Shown one piece after another: positions 1-7,701 of a stretch of 64,000 nt of DNA. The notes under the pieces are model-generated. The model saw only the letters and a program-made list of their open reading frames with translations, had not been told where the DNA came from and ran no database searches. Made by a program: the position numbers and the translations under genes. Position 1 is the stretch's first letter. Every line of letters starts with the position of its first letter. This DNA comes from Nitrosomonas sp. PY1 (lineage in GTDB: Bacteria > Pseudomonadota > Gammaproteobacteria > Burkholderiales > Nitrosomonadaceae): positions 1,624,121 through 1,688,120 of the forward strand of contig NZ_BQXC01000001.1 in the NCBI RefSeq assembly GCF_022836435.1, written 5' to 3'.

Positions 1-686
1 TAACTGTCTGGAACGAATTTATAGATCGATCCTTTTCGATCTTCGTCAATGACGTACACATTACCTTCTTCATCAACTTCAATGCCTTCATGCGCTAATG
101 ATCCCAACATTGGCCGTACTTTAATTTCCTTGATCTCGGTTGGCGCATCCTTTTCAAACTTCATTTCATACAGCATGCCACTTTGTGCTCTGGGTGCATC
201 AGGGTCTGGGAATTGTGCAGTAATGGTTTCTTCAGCAAACAGGATGGATCTCCAAGGTGTCCACACAAGACCATCGAGTGCTTCCCAATCGGTACGCTGA
301 GCAAGAATTTTTGCCTTTCCTGTTTTCAAATCCACAACTGAAACTGCACCTCCTAAGAAAGGCTCTGCTCCAGGGCGCATTTCGTGAGTACGATAAAGAT
401 ATCTACCAGCGTGCTTTCCGGTTTCGTTGACGGTATTCATGTCAGTCCAATCGCCAGAATTTGGGTAGATATCTAGATCCGATTCATCAGAAATAATGCG
501 TTGCGTGAATCCTTTCGGAATCACCCAAGGCTTACTGTTGAGAATTGCTGGGTCCGATGTTGTTTGTTCGTAAGCGGAAGCAGCTATTGGCCGGAATTTC
601 ATCGGGCCATTTACAAATACTGCATCTGCATAAACCATTGTTGTCAGCGCTATGCAAGCGGGCAACGCTAAAATTGACTTCTTCAT
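1..686 (-). CDS. PhoX-like secreted protein (DUF839), C-terminus cut by window edge
   Basis: Reading the minus strand from an ATG at 686 gives an uninterrupted frame to the window edge, about 228 residues. It starts with MKKSILALPACIALTTMVYA, a typical Sec signal peptide, followed by DAVFVNGP. The body contains the run RTHEMRPGAE, then GGAVSVVDLKTGKAKILAQR, then ALDGLVWTPW, LFAEET, and later LAHEGIEVDEEGNVYVIDE. These match my recollection of the DUF839 family, which includes the PhoX alkaline phosphatases and is built as a beta-propeller. The family context suggests release of phosphate from organic esters in the periplasm or outside the cell, but the metal ligands of PhoX lie partly beyond the edge, so activity is not shown. 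A Pho-box array lies about 100 bp upstream. The end of the gene lies outside the window. Confidence 0.7.
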   Translation of the reverse strand, partial: MKKSILALPACIALTTMVYADAVFVNGPMKFRPIAASAYEQTTSDPAILNSKPWVIPKGFTQRIISDESDLDIYPNSGDWTDMNTVNETGKHAGRYLYRTHEMRPGAEPFLGGAVSVVDLKTGKAKILAQRTDWEALDGLVWTPWRSILFAEETITAQFPDPDAPRAQSGMLYEMKFEKDAPTEIKEIKVRPMLGSLAHEGIEVDEEGNVYVIDEDRKGSIYKFVPDS

Positions 687-781
687 GAATTTTCTCCGAT
701 AAGTTCGCAATCGCATTGAAAAAAGAGAAGGATAAGTAAGCACCATGGGCTTTTTCCTCATAGCTACTCTAGCGTTACTAT

Positions 782-832
782 ATGAATTTCTGATGTCAGC
801 AAAATGAATCTTTTGTGATATTTTTGCGTCAG
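782..832 (-). promoter_or_regulatory. Pho-box array (five half-sites) upstream of the PhoX-like gene
   Basis: On the minus strand five 7-mers occur with exact 11-bp periodicity: CTGACGC (832-826), ATATCAC (821-815), GATTCAT (810-804), CTGACAT (799-793) and AATTCAT (788-782), each pair separated by 4 bases. This is the architecture of PhoB sites (CTGTCAT, 4 bases, CTGTCAT). Individual half-sites are diverged, but the spacing across five units is hard to get by chance. It points towards the gene starting at 686. Confidence 0.72.
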
Positions 833-947
833 CGGCTTCGAACCGCAGTGACGTTCAAAAAAATCGCTGAAACCGGGGAAGTTCCAGCGATTGAGGCTAC
901 AATGAGAGAACTACTTATCTACAACGTGGTACGTTACGTTAATACTT

Positions 948-2564
948 TTAATTGAAGGGAAAAGTCCATTCTTGAGTCCAATCATCATTTTGGTCCTTGA
1001 ATGCACCTATATAATCAACCAACGTGAAGAACGGATCGTTAACCGCTATGCCCCCTAACGTCAATGGTGAACCGGCTGTCGGCAAATAACCGCTCAACAC
1101 GGGATCAGCAGCATGGTTGCCTGACTGCGAAGTAAACCAGTTTTCAACAGTAAATGTGGCACCTTCACCCTCTTGATAATTGACCGCACAGTTCACATAT
1201 GAGTTTTGCATGGTTAATGTACCGGATAAGGCTCCTGGAGCACCTGCGCCAATAAAGGTAGCTGGACTATCAATCATTAAGCAGACCGGAGAGCCTACAA
1301 TCACCGCGTTCAAAATATTACCGCCAGTACCACGGCGCAACAATATGCCTTGTGTAGCAGACTCACCAGAACGACCGATAATGGTTAGATTCGACAAAAT
1401 CGGTTGCGTTTTTGGAAGGCTGTCGTGATTTTTCTCGTTATTGTCTGCTTCGATTCCACGGTCACCTACATTGGGGTTCTGTTTAATCAAAACAAATTGT
1501 GCTTTACCTTTCCAGCCACTGGCCCAATCCAAAGAATCATCCTGAGCATTGGTGATCACCAAGTGTTTCATTTGCGCCGTACCGCCGAAAATCTCGATAC
1601 CGTCATCCAAACCTTCATGCACTTGGACATAATTAATCACCGTTCCAGAACCAACGCCATTTAACGTAAAACCGTTGAGTTCTTCATCTGGGCGCACAGC
1701 AGTACCAGCAAAACGAATCTGCACATATTTCATAACACCGCTGTTGTCAGCAGGATTGTTACCGCCAAATAATTCTGAAACAACCGCTTCATATGGAATT
1801 TCACATAAAGGCACGCCGTCATTACAACCATTCACCGGCGCATTGCCAGAAATCAGAAATCCACCCCAATCTCCGGCAGATTGTTCCGTTGATCCGGTCA
1901 TCACGATAGGATTATCGGGCGTACCTTCTGCCATGATTTTTGAACCCCTTCGAATCCAAAGATAAGAGGATTGATCACCTTGTCCTGGCATGCCGACCAC
2001 TTTGGTTCCTGGATTGATCGTCAAAGTGGCGCTTTGTGCATTATCGCCACCGACAAATACAGGCCCCTGTAACAACCACTCGATGTTCTTTGTCAGAGTA
2101 GCATCCGAAGTAATCGTACCACTCAGAATACAAGAATTTGCCGTCGGCCCTTGTTGCGCAAAAGTGGGACAGCCTCCAAAAGCATTATTCGCCAATTGGT
2201 CAATGCTGAAACTCATAGGATTGGATCCTGGAACATACTTTAATTTGACGTAAAACTTGTCCGCACCCACTTCCACCTCTTGGATATGCACAGACTGAGT
2301 ATCACCGTCGTATACATTACGTTGCCCAGTAACCGCAGCAATAGGCTGCGCACTTACCAATTGCAATTGACCGCCAACTAATTCTAGTTGCGCATGATAA
2401 AAGGTCGACGCTCCGTCGCCGAGCACTTCAATTACCGGCATATCCACCAGGCCCGTTGCCGGATCATAAGTAGCCGTTGCTGCGTGTGTATTGAAAGCAA
2501 TTGCGCTTAATAAAACTGCGGACGATGTTACTACTTTCGATTTTATTCGTTTTAACTCAAACAT
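948..2564 (-). CDS. Secreted beta-helix-like protein, Pho-box controlled
   Basis: A 538-residue protein with a Sec signal peptide (residues 1 to about 28, ending NTHA before ATATYD). The central part (about residues 270-450) is rich in short strands and Asn/Gly turns such as MKYVQIRFAG, INYVQVHEGLDDGIEIFGG, and LSNLTIIGRSGESATQG, the look of a right-handed parallel beta-helix. I do not recognise a named family with a known activity. It is the first gene behind a strong Pho-box array, so induction under phosphate limitation is likely. It may be an extracellular or cell-surface binding or cleaving protein that works with the TonB receptor further along, but that is inference. The RBS region GGAGGTGAGTCAGTC precedes the ATG. 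No transmembrane segment other than the signal peptide is visible. Confidence 0.75.
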   Translation of the reverse strand: MFELKRIKSKVVTSSAVLLSAIAFNTHAATATYDPATGLVDMPVIEVLGDGASTFYHAQLELVGGQLQLVSAQPIAAVTGQRNVYDGDTQSVHIQEVEVGADKFYVKLKYVPGSNPMSFSIDQLANNAFGGCPTFAQQGPTANSCILSGTITSDATLTKNIEWLLQGPVFVGGDNAQSATLTINPGTKVVGMPGQGDQSSYLWIRRGSKIMAEGTPDNPIVMTGSTEQSAGDWGGFLISGNAPVNGCNDGVPLCEIPYEAVVSELFGGNNPADNSGVMKYVQIRFAGTAVRPDEELNGFTLNGVGSGTVINYVQVHEGLDDGIEIFGGTAQMKHLVITNAQDDSLDWASGWKGKAQFVLIKQNPNVGDRGIEADNNEKNHDSLPKTQPILSNLTIIGRSGESATQGILLRRGTGGNILNAVIVGSPVCLMIDSPATFIGAGAPGALSGTLTMQNSYVNCAVNYQEGEGATFTVENWFTSQSGNHAADPVLSGYLPTAGSPLTLGGIAVNDPFFTLVDYIGAFKDQNDDWTQEWTFPFN

Positions 2565-2607
2565 GACTGACTCACCTCCAGTTGTTATATTTAGGGTGAG
2601 TCAATGT

Positions 2608-2647
2608 AACAAAGCAACATGACAATCATGTGACGCTTATATGTCAG
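2608..2647 (-). promoter_or_regulatory. Pho-box array (four half-sites) of the beta-helix gene
   Basis: Minus strand: CTGACAT (2647-2641), GCGTCAC (2636-2630), TTGTCAT (2625-2619) and CTTTGTT (2614-2608), each separated by 4 bases, so the period is 11 bp. The array ends 43 bp before the ATG at 2564; a -10-like TATAAC lies between, as expected when PhoB replaces the -35 element. The first three half-sites are close to the CTGTCAT consensus, making this one of the clearest sites in the window. The rest of the gap up to 2864 shows nothing I can name. Confidence 0.8.
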
Positions 2648-2864
2648 TGTCACCTATCTTTTCACGGGTTTTATTGATTGTCTATCGCATTAAAGTGCCT
2701 ATTAAACACATCGAACGCTGGTAAATAGCGATTGTCTGGAATAAAAAGTGGAATTCATTGATAGTTTATGCAGTAAGCAGACTTGTATTTCTATCGAATC
2801 TGTGATTTGGAAGAAAGAATCTCGCTATCTTTTATAGCAGGTCAATTGAGCGAAGAACTAGAAG

Positions 2865-3446
2865 TTATAATGCCTCTTCTGTTCCTGCTTCGAGGGTACG
2901 TATGACCCGGCACGGATTCCCAGCAGCAAAGACACTCGCAGGAATATTCCGTGTAACAACGCTTCCCGCGCCAATTACAGAACCAGCACCGATGGTAACT
3001 CCAGGACAAATGACTGCCCTGCCGCCAACCCAGACATGATCTTCAATAGATATAGCCTTCCCCGACTCAATCCCCTTGTATCGCTCGGCTGCATTCATCG
3101 GATGAGTTGCGCCATATACATGAACACCAGGTCCCAACAGCACATTGCTTCCGATCTTCACAGCAGCAATGTCAAGAATGACGCAGTCGTAATTCAGGAA
3201 AGTGTTCCGACCTATGTGAATATTGTATCCATAGTCGCAGCGAAACGGCGCATTGATCGTGACGGATTCGTGTGCATCCATGAGTTCTTCAAGTATGGCG
3301 GTTGCTCTTGCAATTGCTCCAGGCGGCAAATTGTTAAATTCGTAGCAAAGCATACAGGCGCGTAACCGGTCCGCGATCAATTGCGGATCCATTGGGTCAT
3401 AGAGTTGACCACCAACCATCTTTTCGCGCTCGCTCGGAATACTCAT
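2865..3446 (-). CDS. Hexapeptide-repeat O-acetyltransferase, maltose/galactoside type
   Basis: A 193-residue protein of the Maa/LacA/NodL type. The N-terminus carries the family head domain (REKMVGGQLYDPMDPQL...), followed from about residue 70 by left-handed beta-helix repeats (INAPFRCDYGYNIHIGRNTF, VKIGSNVLLGPGVHVYGATHP, VTIGAGSVIGAGSVV). The His of YGATHP is the expected catalytic base, and the C-terminal AAGNPCRVIR is the usual ending. It should transfer acetyl from acetyl-CoA to a sugar or related hydroxyl; the substrate cannot be read. It stands alone on the minus strand between the beta-helix gene and IS debris, with no obvious operon partner. The length is normal for the family. No strong Shine-Dalgarno was seen. 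Confidence 0.85.
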   Translation of the reverse strand: MSIPSEREKMVGGQLYDPMDPQLIADRLRACMLCYEFNNLPPGAIARATAILEELMDAHESVTINAPFRCDYGYNIHIGRNTFLNYDCVILDIAAVKIGSNVLLGPGVHVYGATHPMNAAERYKGIESGKAISIEDHVWVGGRAVICPGVTIGAGSVIGAGSVVTRNIPASVFAAGNPCRVIRTLEAGTEEAL

Positions 3447-3489
3447 GCAGGTGAGATACGATACTTAATGTTGAAAATTATCCGGTTCT

Positions 3490-3790
3490 AGTATATCGAA
3501 ACATGGGGTGTATATGTACCCGGTAACTTTGATCTGCCCTCAAGGAAACGGCGTGTTAATAGATTATTTTTCAAAGCATATCGCTCGTAGTTTACCGAGC
3601 TCATGCAATCAATACCAAAGTATCGCCTGATGCGATTGTAATACGCCTCGATATACCAAAAAATTGAACGCCTTGCTTGATTACGCGTTTTATACTGCCC
3701 CGATATACTAGTTCTGTTTTCAACATATGAAAGAAGCTCTCACAAACGGCATTATCATAACAATTACTCTTACCATTCATACTGCACTTA
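3490..3790 (-). pseudogene. IS3-family transposase OrfB C-terminal remnant
   Basis: The minus strand from about 3790 encodes CSMNGKSNCYDNAVCESFFH then MLKTELVYRG, the DDE-domain end of IS3-family OrfB (the E of ESFF is the catalytic Glu). After a one-base frame change the reading continues TRNQARRSIFWYIEAYYNRI and RRYFGIDCMSSVNYE, again typical. So this is a frameshifted fragment with its 5' part missing. It lies beside, and opposite to, a second IS3 remnant at 3799-4077. It cannot make a working transposase. Confidence 0.75.
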
Positions 3791-3798
3791 AGTTGATA

Positions 3799-4077
3799 TG
3801 AATCGCCCCGGTATTGAACTGACCCCAGAAGTCAGTTATTCACCGGAAATACGGGAACGAGCGGTTAGGTTGGTATTCGTCCAGCAAAAAGAGCATAAAT
3901 CGCAATGGTCTGCGATCAAATCGATTGCATCTAGGATTAGTTTAACAATCGCCGGTTACTGGAGCCGATTGGAAATATTCCACCAGCAGAATTTGAAATG
4001 GCATATTATCGCCAACTAAGGGTGTCAGTTAATGCGGTTTAACTCAAGGCAAATAGTCTCCAGACCGGGGCGATTCA
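3799..4077 (+). mobile_element. Internally deleted IS3-family element with intact ends
   Basis: Both ends carry a perfect 14-bp inverted repeat: TGAATCGCCCCGGT at 3799-3812 and its complement ACCGGGGCGATTCA at 4064-4077, with the TG...CA termini of IS3 elements. Inside, the plus strand first encodes an OrfA start (SYSPEIRERAVRLVF, SQWSAIKSIASRI) and then, in another frame near 3949-4018, an OrfB end (RRLLEPIGNIPPAEFE, AYYRQLRVSV). The middle of the transposase is gone, leaving about 279 bp. No clear target duplication was found. Such a derivative could in principle be moved only by a full-length relative elsewhere. Confidence 0.75.
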
Positions 4078-4208
4078 ATTAGTGTTGCAATTGGCTTGAT
4101 TGTCAAAGTAGTTTGGAGTGCATTTTTTAGTTAGTAATCTCACTATTCTTCTCTTTCGGCAACGATTTCAGCTCTTATAAAAATTCGTTGAATAACAGGA
4201 AATCAAAA

Positions 4209-5069
4209 ATGATACCTCTCATTAAAGCATTCTTTGATTCGGCAACGTGGACGATAAGCTACGTTGTTTTTGATGAGCCAAAGGGAAGTTGCGCTATTAT
4301 TGATCCAGTTCTGGACTACGAACCAAAATCAAGTAGAACAAGCACCCGCTCAGCCGATAAACTGATTGAATTTGTTAATCAACAACAATTATCTGTGGTA
4401 TGGATACTTGAAACACATGCGCATGCAGATCACCTATCATCTGCAGATTATCTTAAGAATAAACTGGGTGGCAAAACTGCTATTGGTAATAATATCCCTA
4501 TCGTTCAGAAAACCTTCAAAGCGATCTTTAACATGGGCGAAGAGTTTGTTACGGATGGCCATGATTTTGATCACCTATTTGCTGATGGCGAATTATTCCA
4601 GGTGGGTAAATTAACAGCTAAAGCTATCTCCGTATCAGGTCATACACCTGCTGACATGGCTTATCAATTTGGCAATGCCATCTTTGTAGGTGACACACTT
4701 TTCATGCCGGATATTGGCACTGCTCGCGCCGATTTTCCGGGCGGCAATGCATGTCAGTTATTCAGGTCTATTCAAAAATTACTGGCTTTCCCACCGGAAA
4801 CAAGGCTATTGATGTGCCATGATTACCCGCCCGCCAATCGCTCTGCCGAATGGGAAAGCACAGTTGCACAACAACTTGCTCATAACATCCACGTACATCA
4901 TGGCATCAAAGAGGATGAGTTTGTAACAATGCGTAATAAACGCGATGTCACGTTAGAGATGCCCAATTTGTTATTACCCTCGATCCAAGTAAACATCAGG
5001 GCCGGAAAATTACCGCCGGTCGAAAAAAATGGCGTTGCGTATTTCAAAATACCAATCAACCTTATTTAA
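4209..5069 (+). CDS. Metallo-beta-lactamase-fold hydrolase, ETHE1/glyoxalase II-like
   Basis: The frame is open from a TTG at 4188, but I place the start at the ATG at 4209, which has AGGAAA a few bases upstream; this gives 286 residues. The metal motif HAHADHLS (HxHxDH) is intact near residue 75, with later ligands in SGHTPADM, FVGDTLF and MCHDYPP. The layout and the run DIGTARADFPGG resemble ETHE1 persulfide dioxygenases and BigR-linked (Blh) hydrolases, which oxidise glutathione persulfide; a glyoxalase II role is the alternative. No sulfur gene is adjacent. The gene follows IS debris and has no partner on its strand within 400 bp. Confidence 0.82.
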   Translation: MIPLIKAFFDSATWTISYVVFDEPKGSCAIIDPVLDYEPKSSRTSTRSADKLIEFVNQQQLSVVWILETHAHADHLSSADYLKNKLGGKTAIGNNIPIVQKTFKAIFNMGEEFVTDGHDFDHLFADGELFQVGKLTAKAISVSGHTPADMAYQFGNAIFVGDTLFMPDIGTARADFPGGNACQLFRSIQKLLAFPPETRLLMCHDYPPANRSAEWESTVAQQLAHNIHVHHGIKEDEFVTMRNKRDVTLEMPNLLLPSIQVNIRAGKLPPVEKNGVAYFKIPINLI

Positions 5070-5479
5070 TCAGAATCTTCCAGGGATATTGCTTCATTCT
5101 AAAGGCCTCTGCATAACTGCGTAAATTGGGTTTTGACTAATGAGAGAAATATCCAAATGACAGTTGTTACACGTCATTTTGGTAGAAAGTGAAATTTTCT
5201 CTTTTTCAGAAGAGGTTTCCTCCCTTATGCAACATCTGGACGGATTGTTCCCTTCAATGGTTGATCTACGAAGACTTGAGGCATGCTGTCAAAAATGGAA
5301 TCGATGTGTTTAAGGAGCGAGTAGATATGCATAATACTGCTGCGAAAATTGTACAGGCTACTGATCATTAACCGCAGCATTATTTTCATCAATGTGTACA
5401 ATGGAGCTAGGCGAGAATGGCTATTCTACCGTTGATAATCAATCATGATAATGAATCGTATTTTATGTGAGGAGGCTCC
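5070..5479. other. Gene-poor spacer
   Basis: Nothing convincing is coded here. A hairpin-like inverted repeat (CCAAATGAC at 5153-5161, GTCATTTTGG at 5173-5182) lies 80 bp past the upstream stop but lacks a T-run, so I do not call it a terminator. A short open frame at 5189-5371 begins at GTG without a ribosome site and is not supported. Confidence 0.4.
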
Positions 5480-7652
5480 ATGTCGATATCCAAGTACCCT
5501 ATTATAGACGACCTGGAAGTTCCTGAATTGATGTTCAATTCATGGCAAGAAACCGTAAATCTTATGGCTGAAATTTTCTTGATACCTACTGCGCTCATTA
5601 TGCGAGTCCACGCAAGAGACCTTGAAGTATTTACTGCAAGCGGCAATAAGGAGAATGTTTTTCGACGAGGTGTAAAATCACCTTTAGATATGAATCATTA
5701 TTGCGAAACTGTCATGACTACGCGAAATGAGCTGCTAATCCCCAATGCACTTAAAGATCCCAAATGGAAAGAAAATCCCGAAATTACCCTTGGCATGATT
5801 TCGTACTGTGGCTTGCTGCTTACTTGGCCTCACGGAGAAATCTTTGGAACTATTTGCATACTCGATAATAAGGAAAACGCCTATTGTCAACAATACTTTC
5901 AAATATTAAAGCGCTTCCAACAAAGCGTACTTTATGGACTGGAAACCATTTACCAGAAAAATTATTACGCGAAAGAAGCGCATACAGCCAATGAAAAACT
6001 TAATATCATGTTGCAAGCATTGGAACAAAGTCCCCATGCTATTGCCATCACTGATATGGAACTGAATATTATCTACACCAACCAATGTTTTGAAGAATTA
6101 CCTATGTCTTTCAATAATGAAGCATCTGATAAGATGCTGGAGAGATTATTAAAAAATCAAATTTCTAACTTGACTGAAGAAGTTATCCGACGCGAATTAC
6201 TTGCCAATAATTATTGGGAAGGGGAAATTCAAAATCTGGATAAGAACAACTGCCAACATTGGGAACATATACGAATCAGCAGTATTCTGGATAGATCTGG
6301 AAGCCCCAATAACTATCTGCTGATCCGAGAAAACATCACCGAACAAAAAATACATGAAGACAAGCTCCGCCAGCTTGCATTATTCGATCAGTTAACTGGA
6401 TTACCAAACCGTAGGCTGATTATTCATCGGTTAAACCAACTAATCGAAGATGCTCAAAAGAATGGGCAAAAAGTAGCTGTTATTTTTCTCGACTTTGATA
6501 ATTTTAAAAAAAATCAACGATACCATGGGACACGAGAGTGGTGATGAATTGATCGTTAATATCGCTGGTCGGATAAATACCATCCTCCGTACAAGCGATA
6601 CACTGGGTCGATTTGGGGGGGATGAATTTATCATCTTGATGAAAAATACGAGTGATATTTCGTCTATTCAACAGCTAATGATCAGAATTAGTGATTTATT
6701 CAGCAAAGGTTGTCAAATTAGGAATCGCAATTTCCTGATATCTGTAAGCATGGGAATTGCCATTTATCCTGAAGATGGCGACACTCCGTCGCTTTTGATT
6801 AAAAACTCAGATACGGCAATGTATCATTCCAAACAAAATGGCAAAAATACCTATACATTCCATACAAAATCGATGAATCAAATAGCTGAATATCAAGTAA
6901 AGCTCGAAGAACAGCTTAATAAGGCTTTGCAGCTTCACGAATTAAAGGTATTTTATCAGCCTCAAATTGACATCGCTTCAAGAAAATTAATTGGATTTGA
7001 GGCGTTAGCACGCTGGCATAATTCAGAATTAGGTGAAGTTCCGCCAGATGAATTTATTCCCTTAACGGAACAAACTAATCTAATCGTTCAGATCGGTGAA
7101 TTTGTTTTGGATCAAGCATTGATGCAACTTTCAATCTGGCAGAAGATGCAAGGCCAACCATTAAAGATGGCAATTAATTTTTCGCCACGCCAATTTTACG
7201 ATCCATCATTGTTCAGTATGATTGAAACCACACTGGCAAAACACAAACTCAGTGCTAATAGTTTGGAAATCGAAATTACCGAAGGACTATTAATGAGTAA
7301 AAATTCACATGTATTTGATACACTGACCCGGCTCAGAGCGTACGACATAATGATAACTATGGATGATTTTGGTACGGGTTATTCCTCATTAAGCTACTTA
7401 AACCGATATCCATTCAACATGATTAAAATCGACCGCAGCTTCATCAAAAATCTAACAACCGATACACAGAGTCAGCACTTAGTTAGTTCTATCATCACCA
7501 TGACACATGGCATAGGTTACAAAGTTACTGCTGAAGGCGTTGAGAATGTAGATCAGTTGAATATTTTATCTCGACTTCAATGCGATTATGCACAAGGTTA
7601 TTATTTTGGAAAGCCCTCGTCTGCAGAAGCCATATGCCAAAAATATTTGTGA
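5480..7652 (+). pseudogene. GAF-PAS-GGDEF-EAL c-di-GMP protein, frameshifted at an A8 run
   Basis: Two overlapping frames make one protein of about 723 residues if joined. The first (5480-6544, start ATG behind GGAGG) has a GAF-like region (residues 15-160), a PAS region (180-295) and the GGDEF-domain start FDQLTGLPNRR. The second (to 7652) continues from NFKKINDTMGHESGDELI, contains the intact signature GRFGGDEF, and an EAL domain with FEALARWH, EITEGLL, DDFGTGYSSLSYL and KIDRSFI. The break lies at eight A at 6506-6513; seven would restore the frame. So this is a hybrid diguanylate cyclase/phosphodiesterase, both signatures intact, broken by one base. It may be a true pseudogene, a sequencing error, or slippage on the run. 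It ends 49 bp from the convergent TonB receptor gene. Confidence 0.85.
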
Positions 7653-7701
7653 AATATGCTGTCAATTTAGCGTCAAACGCATGTATATATAGAAGTTTTT
7701 T

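Noticed and set aside
5153..5182. Inverted repeat with TGAC/GTCA arms, resembling a Pho box
   Set aside because: Half-sites are inverted and not in 11-bp direct repeat, and no gene follows on the matching strand.
5189..5371. Open frame of 60 codons after the metallo-beta-lactamase-fold gene
   Set aside because: GTG start, no ribosome site, and no recognisable protein content in any frame of the stretch.
5436..5460. Fur-box-like GATAAT repeats upstream of the GGDEF-EAL gene
   Set aside because: Only about half the consensus positions match by eye; no iron gene is linked.
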